Source of the DNA: Burkholderiales bacterium GJ-E10
GTDB lineage: Bacteria > Pseudomonadota > Gammaproteobacteria > Burkholderiales > Burkholderiaceae_F
Assembly: GCA_000828975.1 (NCBI GenBank)
Contig: AP014683.1
Coordinates: 2,809,700-2,873,699 of the forward strand
Direction of reading: 5' to 3'
DNA length: 64,000 bases
Position 1 is the first letter of the stretch; each line of letters begins with the position of its first letter. Below the pieces are notes generated by a model. The model had not been told where the DNA came from and did not search any database. It worked only from the letters and a program-made list of their open reading frames with translations. A program made the translations under genes and the position numbers. Below are positions 1 to 8,453 of the stretch, piece after piece.

Positions 1-1718
1 GCGACGCTCTCGGTGACTTCCAGTTCCAGGCACCGCGCAGACAGCCCATTGGCATCGAGCGCCCGCGCAATCTGGCGGGGAAGATTGCGCGACTGGAATT
101 GCAGCGCGGAAAGGTTGACCGCCACCGAGACTTCCGGCAACCCCGCCGCCATCCAGTCGCGGATCTGCGCGCAGGCCGATTCGATCACCCACTGCCCGAT
201 CGGCACGATCAGGCCCGTCTCCTCCGCCAACGGGATGAACTCCATCGGCGACACCATGCCGCGGGTCGGATGGCTCCACCGAACGAGCGCTTCCGCGCCG
301 ACGACACTCCCGTCCTGCAAGCGCACCTTGGGCTGGTAGTGCAACACCAACTCCTGCCGCTCGAGCGCGCGGCGAAGATCGCCTTCGAGATCCAGACGCT
401 CGGCGGTCCGCCGATTCATTTCCGGCGAATAGTGCTCGAGGCGATTTCGCCCGCGCGCCTTGGCGCAGTACATCGCAGTATCCGCGTTCCGATACATTTC
501 CGCGAAATTCGCACCATCCTGCGGGTACGAAGCGATCCCCAAGCTCGCCGTCATGGTCAACTCGTGGGCTCCAACCCGGATCGGCTGCTTGATCGTTTCC
601 AGAAGATGATTGCCGAAGTCCGTCGCCACCTCGCCAGGCGTGTCCCGCATCACGATCATGAATTCGTCGCCGCCCAGACGCGCCACGACATCCCCGGAAC
701 GGGCAGCCACGTCCAGTCGCGCGCCGAGTTCTTGCAGCAACGCGTCTCCGACGGCGTGTCCGAGGCCGTCGTTGACGATCTTGAACCGGTCCAGGTCGAT
801 CAACAGCATGGCGACACGCCGATCGGAATCCTGTGGCGGGGCCAGCAGCCGGGCGGTCTGCTCCTCCGCCAGCAGGCGGTTTGCGAGTCCAGTCAGGGAG
901 TCGTGCGTGGCCTGGCGGCGAAGCTCCCGTTCCTGCCGCTTGCGCTCGGTGATGTCGGAAAAGAAGCCGACCAGGATGCGGCGTCCGTTGCATTGCAGGG
1001 AGGAGGCCTTGATTTCGACGTCGACCACGTCTCCGCGCCGGGTCAGGACCTGCGTTTCGATCAACTGGCCGTCCGCGGTCCATCGGTGGCGGGAGAATCC
1101 CGGCGAAGACGTTCGGCAATTCTGCAACGGCGGATGCAGCACCCAATGCGGCCGGCCGAGCAGTTCAACCCGGCTCCAGCCGACCAGCCGCTCCATCGCC
1201 CGGTTGATGTCGCGCAATTCCCCGGTCTCCGCATCCGCCAATGCGATCGCTGTCGTCGCGTCCTCGAATATGGTGCGATACCGCGCGTCGCTGTCGCGCA
1301 ATGCCTGCAGCGCCCGATGGCGCTGCGTCACATCGCGAAGCGTGAAAAGGAGCAGGGACACCGGCTCGTCCGCGTCATCCAGGACCGGAATGAGCGACAG
1401 GTCCCAGTAGGTCTCCCCCCATTCCGGGTGGCCTGAAAACGGGAACGGATGGTCGAATGCCGCATAGGGGATCCGGGTCTCCACCACCCGCCGGAACTCC
1501 TCGATCAGCGGCGACGGATAGAGATCGAAAAGCCGCCGCCCGGAAAACTCCTCGATCCGCCGCGCGCAGACATCGGCATAGGCGCGGTTGACGCGCAAAT
1601 AACGGAAATCACGATCGAGGACGACGATGCAGTCGTCGGCGTGCCGGTAGATGGATTCCAGCAACAGGAGTGCGGGCGCATCCCCCGGAAAACGATCCCC
1701 CTTCTCCGCGGCGTTCAC
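1..1718 (-). CDS. PAS-PAS-GGDEF-EAL c-di-GMP signalling protein (C-terminus cut by window edge)
   Basis: A predicted cytoplasmic sensor that could make and/or degrade cyclic-di-GMP. Reading leftwards from a GTG at 1718, the protein has two PAS domains in its first ~270 residues, a GGDEF domain with an intact GGDEF motif and an RSGD inhibitory site five residues before it, and then an EAL domain with an intact EAL triplet followed by VRW. The window ends inside the EAL domain after the ELEVTES motif, so the C-terminus is missing. The GTG start is the first start after an in-frame TAA upstream; no strong ribosome binding site is visible. No membrane segment is seen. Which of the two activities dominates cannot be told from sequence. 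The gene is separated from nsrR by about 475 bp. Confidence 0.9.
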   Translation of the reverse strand, partial: MNAAEKGDRFPGDAPALLLLESIYRHADDCIVVLDRDFRYLRVNRAYADVCARRIEEFSGRRLFDLYPSPLIEEFRRVVETRIPYAAFDHPFPFSGHPEWGETYWDLSLIPVLDDADEPVSLLLFTLRDVTQRHRALQALRDSDARYRTIFEDATTAIALADAETGELRDINRAMERLVGWSRVELLGRPHWVLHPPLQNCRTSSPGFSRHRWTADGQLIETQVLTRRGDVVDVEIKASSLQCNGRRILVGFFSDITERKRQERELRRQATHDSLTGLANRLLAEEQTARLLAPPQDSDRRVAMLLIDLDRFKIVNDGLGHAVGDALLQELGARLDVAARSGDVVARLGGDEFMIVMRDTPGEVATDFGNHLLETIKQPIRVGAHELTMTASLGIASYPQDGANFAEMYRNADTAMYCAKARGRNRLEHYSPEMNRRTAERLDLEGDLRRALERQELVLHYQPKVRLQDGSVVGAEALVRWSHPTRGMVSPMEFIPLAEETGLIVPIGQWVIESACAQIRDWMAAGLPEVSVAVNLSALQFQSRNLPRQIARALDANGLSARCLELEVTESV

Positions 1719-1932
1719 GGCATCGCCCCCAAGTTTGCGCTCCTCCGTTTGAAACTCCGTACCATGGTGCGGAGTCGGATTGTATTACGTCAAACATGTT
1801 GGGAAGCCAAACAAAAAGCGGCGATTCTCGACGGCAGTTTGCAAAATCAGCGGGGTGATCGAACGCGGGATCGATGGGGCGAAGGACGCCATGGAGCGCA
1901 CCGGGCACTCGGGCCGCGCAGTGCATCGACGG

Positions 1933-1986
1933 AAAAAAAGAGCGGTCCCAGGCCCGAACTTTGGAGGGGATCGGCCCCGGGACCGC
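1933..1986 (-). terminator. strong Rho-independent terminator
   Basis: On the minus strand GCGGTCCC (1986-1979) pairs with GGGACCGC (1949-1942). The stem extends to about 11 bp with one G-U pair and is followed at once by TCTTTTTTTCC (1941-1931). It points away from nsrR and no minus-strand protein gene lies upstream of it, so it is an orphan unless it ends the small RNA proposed here. Confidence 0.8.
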
Positions 1987-2040
1987 GACGACCCAAGGTG
2001 GTGAGGGTCATGTGTCGCCCGCAACAAACAAGCAAACGAT
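1933..2040 (-). ncRNA. candidate small RNA, possibly NsrR-controlled
   Basis: A transcript of about 105 nt is predicted on the minus strand. A TATAAG -10 box at 2052-2047 lies about 15 bp after a TTGCAA, and a near-perfect factor-independent terminator ends at 1933. No open reading frame closes before the terminator: the ATG at about 2011 reads straight through it. The RNA would fold into a small hairpin (GACCC and GGGTC around a loop containing ACCACCTT) and then the terminator hairpin, whose loop carries CCCCTCC. Both loops are anti-Shine-Dalgarno-like, as in many trans-acting sRNAs. An NsrR-type half-site overlaps the promoter. Seen: promoter-like boxes, hairpins and T-run. Inferred: that an RNA is made and that NsrR represses it. 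It could instead be only a terminator for antisense transcription. Confidence 0.45.
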
Positions 2041-2073
2041 ATGCATCTTATAGAAAACATCCGGCCATTGCAA
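2039..2073 (-). promoter_or_regulatory. divergent promoter with NsrR-type half-site
   Basis: On the minus strand TTGCAA (2073-2068), a 15-bp spacer and TATAAG (2052-2047) look like a sigma-70 promoter with a short spacer. AAGATGCATAT (2049-2039) overlaps the -10 box and matches the known 11-bp NsrR half-site AAGATGCATTT at 9 of 11 positions. The second half-site of the dyad is not well conserved. Location right beside nsrR supports repression of this promoter, and perhaps of nsrR itself, by NsrR. Confidence 0.4.
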
Positions 2074-2095
2074 CCGTATTGATTCTCCATAAGAA
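2068..2095 (+). promoter_or_regulatory. possible nsrR promoter
   Basis: TTGCAA (2068-2073), a 16-bp spacer and TAAGAA (2090-2095) lie about 100 bp before nsrR in the only AT-rich stretch of the intergenic region. The -10 match is modest, so this is a weak call. Confidence 0.25.
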
Positions 2096-2193
2096 ATGCA
2101 TGGATCACATCTTTCCGGGGAACCGGATTCCACCCCAACGACTGCCCTATCGGAAGGAGCGGCAAACCCGGGAAATCCTGCTAGGCTGCTCGC

Positions 2194-2691
2194 ATGCAAC
2201 TTACGAGATTCACGGACTACTCTCTTCGCGTACTGGTCTACCTGGGTGCCCACCCCGAGCGGCTGTGCACGATCGCTGAAATCGCAGAGAGCTACGGCAT
2301 CTCGGAAAACCACCTGATGAAGGTCGTCAACCGCCTGTCGACGGCGGGATATATCGAGACCCTGCGCGGGAAGGGCGGTGGGATGCACCTGTCGCGCGCA
2401 CCCAAGCTGATCAACATCGGCGATGTCGTGCGCCACATGGAAGATCGCCTCGACATCGTCGAATGCTTCAACGCCGAGCATCAGGACTGTCCGCTGCTCC
2501 CCGCCTGTACGTTGAAGTCCGTGCTGGCCGACGCGCGACGGAACTTCATGGCGACGCTCGACCGACACACCCTGCAGGACGTCCTCGGCAGCGGCATGAG
2601 CGGCGTATTCGCCGTCGCACGAACGACGCGGATCTCCCCCCAGATTCCGGTCCGCCAAAGGAAACGGGCCGAGAATCCGCTGGCGGATTGA
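2194..2691 (+). CDS. nsrR: nitric-oxide-sensing Rrf2-family repressor NsrR
   Basis: A cytoplasmic [2Fe-2S] or [4Fe-4S] transcription repressor that releases DNA when its cluster reacts with nitric oxide. The 165-residue protein opens with MQLTRFTDYSLR, the typical Rrf2/NsrR N-terminus. A winged helix carries the recognition segment SENHLMKVVNRL, and the cluster cysteines are Cys91, Cys99 and Cys105 in a loop ending LLPAC. The wing RGKGGG motif and the GDVVRHME helix match NsrR rather than IscR. Length is slightly above the usual ~145 because of a basic, arginine-rich tail. No NO-detoxifying gene lies beside it; the truncated haemoglobin at 41.4 kb is a possible but distant target. NsrR-like half-sites occur upstream, so autoregulation is likely. 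Confidence 0.93.
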   Translation: MQLTRFTDYSLRVLVYLGAHPERLCTIAEIAESYGISENHLMKVVNRLSTAGYIETLRGKGGGMHLSRAPKLINIGDVVRHMEDRLDIVECFNAEHQDCPLLPACTLKSVLADARRNFMATLDRHTLQDVLGSGMSGVFAVARTTRISPQIPVRQRKRAENPLAD

Positions 2692-2700
2692 CGGCCCGTT
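2663..2700 (+). terminator. hairpin overlapping nsrR stop codon
   Basis: AACGGGCCG (2663-2671) and CGGCCCGTT (2692-2700) form a 9-bp stem spanning the last codons of nsrR. No T-run follows, so it may slow or protect transcripts rather than end them alone. It sits between the convergent nsrR and amtB genes. Confidence 0.4.
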
Positions 2701-2731
2701 CCGGCACAAACCTTCCCGGCTGCAACCTCTG

Positions 2732-2757
2732 CCCTCTCCCGCCGCGGCGGGAGAGGG
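2732..2757. repeat. REP-like palindrome, copy 1
   Basis: A perfect 26-bp palindrome made of CCCTCTCCCGCCG and its reverse complement, lying between the convergent nsrR and amtB genes. The same CCCTCTCCCGC...GCGGGAGAGGG core occurs at 39509, 40002 and 48421. It may also act as a two-way terminator. Confidence 0.8.
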
Positions 2758-2765
2758 TTCGGTCA

Positions 2766-4289
2766 TCAGTAGTGATAGGCGGTCTCGCCGTGGTACGAGG
2801 TGTCGAGGCCTTCGCGCTCTTCCTCTTCCTTGACGCGGATTCCCACGAGCAGGTCGGCAATCTTGAAGGAGATGAACGACACCGTCGCGGTCCACACCAC
2901 CGTCAGGCCGACGGCCTTGGCCTGGATCAGCAGCTGGGCCAGGATGCCGGGATAGCCGGTCTTCATGGTGACCCAATCCTGCACGGATCCCGGGCCGCCC
3001 AGGCTGGGGTCGTTGAAGATGCCGGTGAGCAGCGCGCCGGCGATCCCGCCCAGCGCATGCACCCCGAACACGTCGAGCGCATCGTCGACGCCGATCATCC
3101 GCTTCAGGCCGGTGACGCCCCAGAAGCACAGCGGTCCGACAATCAGGCCGATGACGAACGCGCCGGCGATGCCGACGTTGCCGGCAGCGGGCGTGATCGC
3201 CACCAGGCCCGCCACCGCGCCCGACGCGGCGCCGAGCATCGACGGCTTGCCCTTGACCATCCACTCGACGAACATCCACGACAGCACCGCCATGGCCGTC
3301 GCCAGGTAGGTGTTCATGAAGGCCAGCGCGGCGGAGCCGTTGGCTTCCAGCGCGGAACCGGCGTTGAACCCGAACCAGCCAAACCACAGCAGCGAAGCGC
3401 CGATCATCGTCATGGTCAGGCTGTGGGGCGCCATCGATTCCTTGCCCAGGCCGATCCGCTTGCCCAGCAGGATGGCGGCGACCAGGCCGGCAACCCCGGA
3501 GTTGATGTGCACCACGGTGCCGCCGGCGAAGTCCAGGGCCCCCCACTGCCAGAGCAGACCGGCCTTGGCGTTCATCGCGTCGACCACCTTGGCGCTGGTA
3601 TAGGCGTCCGGCCCCTCGAAGAACCACACCATGTGGGCGATCGGCAGGTAGCTCAGCGTGAACCAGATCGTGATCGCGATCAGCACAGCGGAAAACTTGA
3701 TCCGCTCGACGATCGCCCCCAGCAAAAGACAACCCGTGATCGCCGCGAACGTCGCCTGGAATCCGACGTAGACCAGTTCGGGCAGCGGCGTGGCCTTATC
3801 GAAGGTCGAGGCCATCGAGAAGTTCCCCGTCGTCGGATCGAACGTGCCGTTCAGGAACAGGCGGCTGAACCCGCCGATGTAGGGCGCAAGGCTGCCGCTT
3901 CCCTCCGTGAACGCAAGACTGTAGCCGTACACGCACCAGAGCACCGTGATGAGTGAGAAGACCACCAGCACCTGCATCAGGACCGACAGCATGTTCTTGG
4001 TTCGCACCAAGCCGCCATAAAACAGCGCCAGGCCCGGAACGGACATCAGGAGCACCAGTGCGGTGGAGGTCAGCATCCACGCCACGTCGCCCTTGTTCGG
4101 GGTCGGGGCCGGCGCCGCGGCGGGTGCCGCGGGCGCAGCCGTCGCCGCCGTCGCGGCCGGTGCAGCGACGGCGGCCGTGGCCGCCGGCGCCGAGGAAGGC
4201 CCGTTGTCCGCCCAGGCCGGCGCCAACCCGGCCACTCCCAGCACGGTCGCCGCAGCGACCCATGCAAGCCACTTCTTCAATCGTTTCAT
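2766..4289 (-). CDS. amtB: ammonium transporter AmtB
   Basis: An inner-membrane channel that conducts ammonia/ammonium and is gated by the PII protein GlnK. The 507-residue protein begins with a signal peptide ending APAWA, then an Ala/Pro/Thr-rich periplasmic stretch of about 45 residues, and then the 11 membrane segments of the Amt core starting near GDVAWML. Signature stretches seen include LFYGGLVRTKNML, the LWQWGALDFAGG region, GAASGAVAGLVAITPAAG and HALGGIAGALLTG. Length is above the ~430 of E. coli AmtB because of the N-terminal extension, which is low in complexity. It lies 23 bp downstream of glnK in the same orientation, the classical glnK-amtB pair, and should share the sigma-54 promoter ahead of glnK. 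Confidence 0.96.
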   Translation of the reverse strand: MKRLKKWLAWVAAATVLGVAGLAPAWADNGPSSAPAATAAVAAPAATAATAAPAAPAAAPAPTPNKGDVAWMLTSTALVLLMSVPGLALFYGGLVRTKNMLSVLMQVLVVFSLITVLWCVYGYSLAFTEGSGSLAPYIGGFSRLFLNGTFDPTTGNFSMASTFDKATPLPELVYVGFQATFAAITGCLLLGAIVERIKFSAVLIAITIWFTLSYLPIAHMVWFFEGPDAYTSAKVVDAMNAKAGLLWQWGALDFAGGTVVHINSGVAGLVAAILLGKRIGLGKESMAPHSLTMTMIGASLLWFGWFGFNAGSALEANGSAALAFMNTYLATAMAVLSWMFVEWMVKGKPSMLGAASGAVAGLVAITPAAGNVGIAGAFVIGLIVGPLCFWGVTGLKRMIGVDDALDVFGVHALGGIAGALLTGIFNDPSLGGPGSVQDWVTMKTGYPGILAQLLIQAKAVGLTVVWTATVSFISFKIADLLVGIRVKEEEEREGLDTSYHGETAYHY

Positions 4290-4312
4290 TTTGGTCGATT
4301 CCTTGTCCGGGG

Positions 4313-4738
<426 letters not shown>

Positions 4739-4743
4739 TCATC

Positions 4744-4758
4744 GCAAGTTATGTGCCA
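4744..4758 (-). promoter_or_regulatory. sigma-54 promoter of glnK-amtB
   Basis: On the minus strand TGGCAC (4758-4753), five bases (ATAAC) and TTGC (4747-4744) match the -24/-12 consensus TGGCAC-N5-TTGC with correct spacing. It lies about 95 bp before the glnK start. Expected transcription start is near 4733. This implies NtrC control under nitrogen limitation; I did not find a convincing NtrC dyad upstream. Confidence 0.82.
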
Positions 4759-5005
4759 GGGATTGCGATGACGGGATGGATGGGACGATGCGCTCGGCGC
4801 GACCGCGGGCGCGGAGAGGCACGCCGGGGAAAAAGGGAATCCGCCACGCAACCTCGCGACCGCCGGAAGCCTCCGCGACCACGGCACCAGCACGGATCCT
4901 CGCCCCGCCGCGGTGCGGACGCCCTCCGGATGCCCTCTTTTTGTGCATCGAAAGGGCATATTGAAAGGGCGTACTATTCGGCATCCACCTGAACCTGATC
5001 CCGGC

Positions 5006-5236
5006 ATGGATAACCCCTCATTCCTGGAAGATCTGCAGCATCGTCTGTCCGCGCTATTCGCCGCCACGCCGGCTGCCGACATCCAGCAAAATCTGAAGGC
5101 GCTGCTCATCCAGCAGTTCGCCAAACTCGATCTGGTCACGCGCGAGGAGTTCGAAGTGCAGCGCGCCTTGCTGGAGAAGGCGGCGGAACGCATCGACGTC
5201 CTGGAAGCGCGGGTGGCCGAGCTCGAAAAGCGCTGA
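5006..5236 (+). CDS. ubiK: ubiquinone biosynthesis accessory factor UbiK (BMFP family)
   Basis: A short helical protein that in E. coli helps the aerobic ubiquinone-synthesis complex through UbiJ and binds membranes. It is 76 residues long, starting MDNPSFLEDL, with an amphipathic first helix and a C-terminal coiled coil rich in Glu/Leu/Arg ending VAELEKR. The start at 5006 is chosen because family members begin there; an upstream in-frame ATG would add 31 unrelated residues. It is followed after about 200 bp by comM, a common neighbour in betaproteobacteria. Confidence 0.85.
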   Translation: MDNPSFLEDLQHRLSALFAATPAADIQQNLKALLIQQFAKLDLVTREEFEVQRALLEKAAERIDVLEARVAELEKR

Positions 5237-5437
5237 GCCGGCGTGCCGCCCCGCGGCATGGCCGGGCTCCGGCTGCACGCCGCAACCCCGGCGAAGCGCA
5301 CGCGGGACGTTTCGCGGCGCCGTGCGAGAGCGCTACCGCGCCCGGTCAGGTAAATTCGGAGCTTTGCGCCGATACTCCGGCCTCCCAACCTCGCACAACC
5401 GATCCGAAGGCGCTCTTCGCCCAGGATTTCGCCCTTC

Positions 5438-6967
5438 ATGACGCTTGCAGTCGTTCGCAGTCGCGCCCTATCCGGCATGCTGGCGCCGGAAGTGACGATC
5501 GAGGTTCACCTGGCAAACGGCCTGCCGGCCTTTTCCCTGGTCGGGTTGCCCGATGCGGAGGTGCGCGAAGCGCGGGAACGCGTGCGGGCCGCGCTGCTCA
5601 ATTGCAAGTTCGACTTTCCCGCCCGCCGGATCACCGTGAACATGGCCCCCGCCGGGCTCCCGAAGGAATCCACGCGCTTCGACCTGCCGATCGCCATCGG
5701 CATCCTCGCTGCGAGCGGACAACTCCCGACGCGCGCACTGGACCAGTTCGAGTTCGTGGGAGAGCTATCGCTGTCGGGCGAACTGCGCCCCGTCACCGGC
5801 ACGGTCGCGATGGCGTATGCCGTTTCCCGCAGCGTCCAGAAGCGCGTGCCGCGCGGCTTCATCCTGCCGCGCGAAAATGCCGATGAAGCCGCCCTCGTCG
5901 GCGACGTCACCGTCTATCCGGCGAAGGATCTCCGGCAGGTGGTTTCGCATTTGCATCACGCGGCGGGCGATGCGGAGGCGGAAAAGCTTGCCATGCATTT
6001 CGCGCAGGTGCGGCTCACCCCGCCGACCTACCCGGATTTTGCGGACGTGAAGGGCCAGGCCGCGGCCAAGCGCGCGCTGGAAATCGCCGCCGCCGGGGGC
6101 CACAGCGTGATTCTCGTCGGGCCGCCGGGCACCGGGAAGTCGATGCTGGCGCAGCGCCTTCCGGGCATCCTGCCTCCCATGGACGTGGACGAGGCGCTCG
6201 AATCCGCCGCCGCATTGAGTCTCGTCGGAAAATTCGCCCCCCAGCGCTGGGCGACCCGCATGTTCCGCGCCCCGCATCACAGCGCCAGCGCCGCTGCGCT
6301 GGTCGGCGGCGGCGCCCAGGCGCTGCCGGGCGAGATCTCCCTCGCCCACCATGGCGTGCTGTTCCTCGACGAATTGCCGGAGTTCGACCGCCGGGTGCTG
6401 GAATCCCTGCGCGAACCGCTGGAAACCGGCAGGATCACCATCGCGCGGGCGCAGCGCCATGTCGAGTACCCGGCCCGGTTCCAGCTGATTGCCGCCATGA
6501 ACCCCTGCCCCTGCGGCTATCACGGCCACCCGCAGATCCCCTGCAGTTGCACGCCGGAGATGGTTTCGCGCTACCAGGACCGTATCAGCGGGCCTCTGCT
6601 CGACCGGATCGACATGCGGGTCGAGGTGCCGGCGCTTACGCCGGACGAACTGACCAGCCTGCCCGACGGCGAATCGACGCAGCGCATGGCGCGCCGCGTG
6701 GCCCTCGCGCGCACGGTGGCGCTGCAGCGTCAGGGCAAGAGCAACGACGCCCTGACCTCGTCGGAGATCGAGCGTGTCTGCCGCCCGGAAGGCGCCGTGA
6801 AGCAGTTGCTGCACGCCGCGACCACCCGGCTCGGTTGGTCGGCGCGGGCATATAACCGCGTGCTGAAGGTGGCGCGGACGATCGCGGATCTGGAAGATGC
6901 CGAAATGGTCGACGCGAAACACATCGCGGAAGCGATCCAGTATCGGCGATCGCTGCGGGAGACGTAG
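5438..6967 (+). CDS. comM: YifB/ComM-family AAA+ ATPase (Mg-chelatase-like)
   Basis: A hexameric AAA+ helicase which in naturally competent bacteria promotes branch migration during integration of incoming DNA; it is also widespread in non-competent species. The 509-residue protein has the ChlI-like N-terminal domain (starting MTLAVVRSRALSGM), a Walker A GPPGTGKS at about residues 228-235, a Walker B LFLDELPEF near 307, a Cys-rich CPCGYHGHP...CSC zinc-like segment, and the C-terminal Mg-chelatase helical domain. Full length. It converges on gatB with only about 30 bp between them. Confidence 0.95.
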   Translation: MTLAVVRSRALSGMLAPEVTIEVHLANGLPAFSLVGLPDAEVREARERVRAALLNCKFDFPARRITVNMAPAGLPKESTRFDLPIAIGILAASGQLPTRALDQFEFVGELSLSGELRPVTGTVAMAYAVSRSVQKRVPRGFILPRENADEAALVGDVTVYPAKDLRQVVSHLHHAAGDAEAEKLAMHFAQVRLTPPTYPDFADVKGQAAAKRALEIAAAGGHSVILVGPPGTGKSMLAQRLPGILPPMDVDEALESAAALSLVGKFAPQRWATRMFRAPHHSASAAALVGGGAQALPGEISLAHHGVLFLDELPEFDRRVLESLREPLETGRITIARAQRHVEYPARFQLIAAMNPCPCGYHGHPQIPCSCTPEMVSRYQDRISGPLLDRIDMRVEVPALTPDELTSLPDGESTQRMARRVALARTVALQRQGKSNDALTSSEIERVCRPEGAVKQLLHAATTRLGWSARAYNRVLKVARTIADLEDAEMVDAKHIAEAIQYRRSLRET

Positions 6968-6997
6968 GCAAACGATGCGCGGCACCGCGCCGGATCC

Positions 6998-8452
6998 TCA
7001 GCCGCCGAGCTTTCGCCGCAGGATCTCGTTGACCTGCTGCGGATTGGCCTTGCCGCGCGTGGCCTTCATCGCCTGCCCGACCAGCGCCTGGAAGGCCTTC
7101 TCCTTGCCCGCGCGGTATTCGTCGACGGCGACCGGATGGGCGGCGAGCACCGCGTCGACGATGGCTTCGATCGCTCCGGAGTCGGAGATCTGCTTGAGTC
7201 CCTTCGCCTCGATGACGGCATCGGCCGAGACGCCCTCGCCCGCCCAAAGCAGTGCGAATACTTCCTTGGCCGTCTTCAGGTTGACAGTGCCGTCGGCCAC
7301 GCGCGCGATGAGCGCGGCGACCTCGGTTGCCGGCACGGGACATCGGTCGACCCCGATCTCGGCCGCGTTCAGTGCAGCACACACCTCGCCCATCACCCAG
7401 TTCGCGGCAGCCTTCCGGTCGGCCACCGCGGCGGCCACCTGCTCGAAATAGGCCGCCAGCTCGCGACTCGCCGTCAGCACCGCCGCGTCCTGCGGGGACA
7501 GACCGTAATCGCGCATGAAACGCTCGCGCATCGCCCCCGGCAGTTCCGGCAGCTGCACCCGCACCCTTTCGACCCAGTCGGCGGCGATCTCGAGCGGCAG
7601 CAGATCCGGGTCGGGGAAGTAGCGATAGTCCATCGCGTCCTCCTTCGACCGCATCGCGCGGGTCTCGTCGCGATCCGGGTCGTAGAGACGCGTTTCCTGC
7701 ACCACCGTGCCGCCGTCCTCGATCCGTTCGATCTGGCGACGCGCTTCGTGGTCGATGGCCTGCTGCAGGAAGCGGAAGCTGTTGAGGTTCTTGATCTCGA
7801 CCCGGGTGCCGAAGACTTCCGACCCTGCCGGGCGGACGGACACGTTGGCGTCGCAGCGGAAGCTGCCCTCCTGCATGTTGCCGTCGCAGACGCCCAGCCA
7901 GACGACCAGGGCATGCAGCGTCCGCGCATACGCCACGGCTTCCGCGCTCGAGCGCATCTGCGGCTCGGTCACGATTTCCAGCAGCGGGGTACCGGCGCGG
8001 TTGAGATCGATCCCCGACATGCCCTGGTAGTCCTCGTGCAGCGACTTGCCGGCATCTTCTTCGAGGTGGGCGCGCGTCAGCTGCACCGTCTTCCAGTACG
8101 GCTCGCCAGTGCGCGGCGTCACCGGGAACTGCAGCGCGCCGCCCTGCACCACCGGGAGTTCGTACTGACTGATCTGGTACCCCTTCGGCAGATCGGGGTA
8201 GAAGTAATTCTTGCGCGCGAAGATCGAGCGCGGCGCGATGGCCGCTTCCACCGCGATGCCGAAACGGATCGCGCATTCCACCGCGGCGCGATTGAGCACC
8301 GGCAACGTTCCCGGCAATCCGAGATCGATCACGCTTGCCTGCGTGTTGGGCGCCGCACCGAACGCCGTCGAGGCGCCGGAAAAGATTTTCGATGCCGTGC
8401 GCAGCTGCACGTGGGTTTCGAGGCCGATGACGATTTCCCAGGACGTCGGCAT
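6998..8452 (-). CDS. gatB: Asp-tRNA(Asn)/Glu-tRNA(Gln) amidotransferase subunit B
   Basis: The tRNA-binding kinase subunit of GatCAB, which activates Glu or Asp misloaded on tRNA(Gln)/tRNA(Asn) so that GatA-derived ammonia can amidate it. The 484-residue protein starts [17 protein letters not shown], the typical GatB opening, has the [13 protein letters not shown] signature, and ends in the YqeY-like tail domain with [13 protein letters not shown]. Third gene of gatC-gatA-gatB, one base after the gatA stop, so translational coupling is likely. Confidence 0.97.
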   Translation of the reverse strand: MPTSWEIVIGLETHVQLRTASKIFSGASTAFGAAPNTQASVIDLGLPGTLPVLNRAAVECAIRFGIAVEAAIAPRSIFARKNYFYPDLPKGYQISQYELPVVQGGALQFPVTPRTGEPYWKTVQLTRAHLEEDAGKSLHEDYQGMSGIDLNRAGTPLLEIVTEPQMRSSAEAVAYARTLHALVVWLGVCDGNMQEGSFRCDANVSVRPAGSEVFGTRVEIKNLNSFRFLQQAIDHEARRQIERIEDGGTVVQETRLYDPDRDETRAMRSKEDAMDYRYFPDPDLLPLEIAADWVERVRVQLPELPGAMRERFMRDYGLSPQDAAVLTASRELAAYFEQVAAAVADRKAAANWVMGEVCAALNAAEIGVDRCPVPATEVAALIARVADGTVNLKTAKEVFALLWAGEGVSADAVIEAKGLKQISDSGAIEAIVDAVLAAHPVAVDEYRAGKEKAFQALVGQAMKATRGKANPQQVNEILRRKLGG

Positions 8453-8453
8453 G

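Noticed and set aside
1785-2165. 126-residue minus-strand frame opposite the nsrR upstream region
   Set aside because: No domain, no ribosome binding site, and it runs through the strong terminator at 1933-1986.
2463-3956. Long open frame on the plus strand opposite amtB
   Set aside because: Arg/His/Gln-rich shadow of a GC-rich gene; AmtB on the other strand is beyond doubt. The same holds for plus-strand frames opposite slt, metE, metK and others.
4090-4200. GC-rich repeat stretch
   Set aside because: Codes for the Ala/Pro/Thr-rich leader of AmtB.
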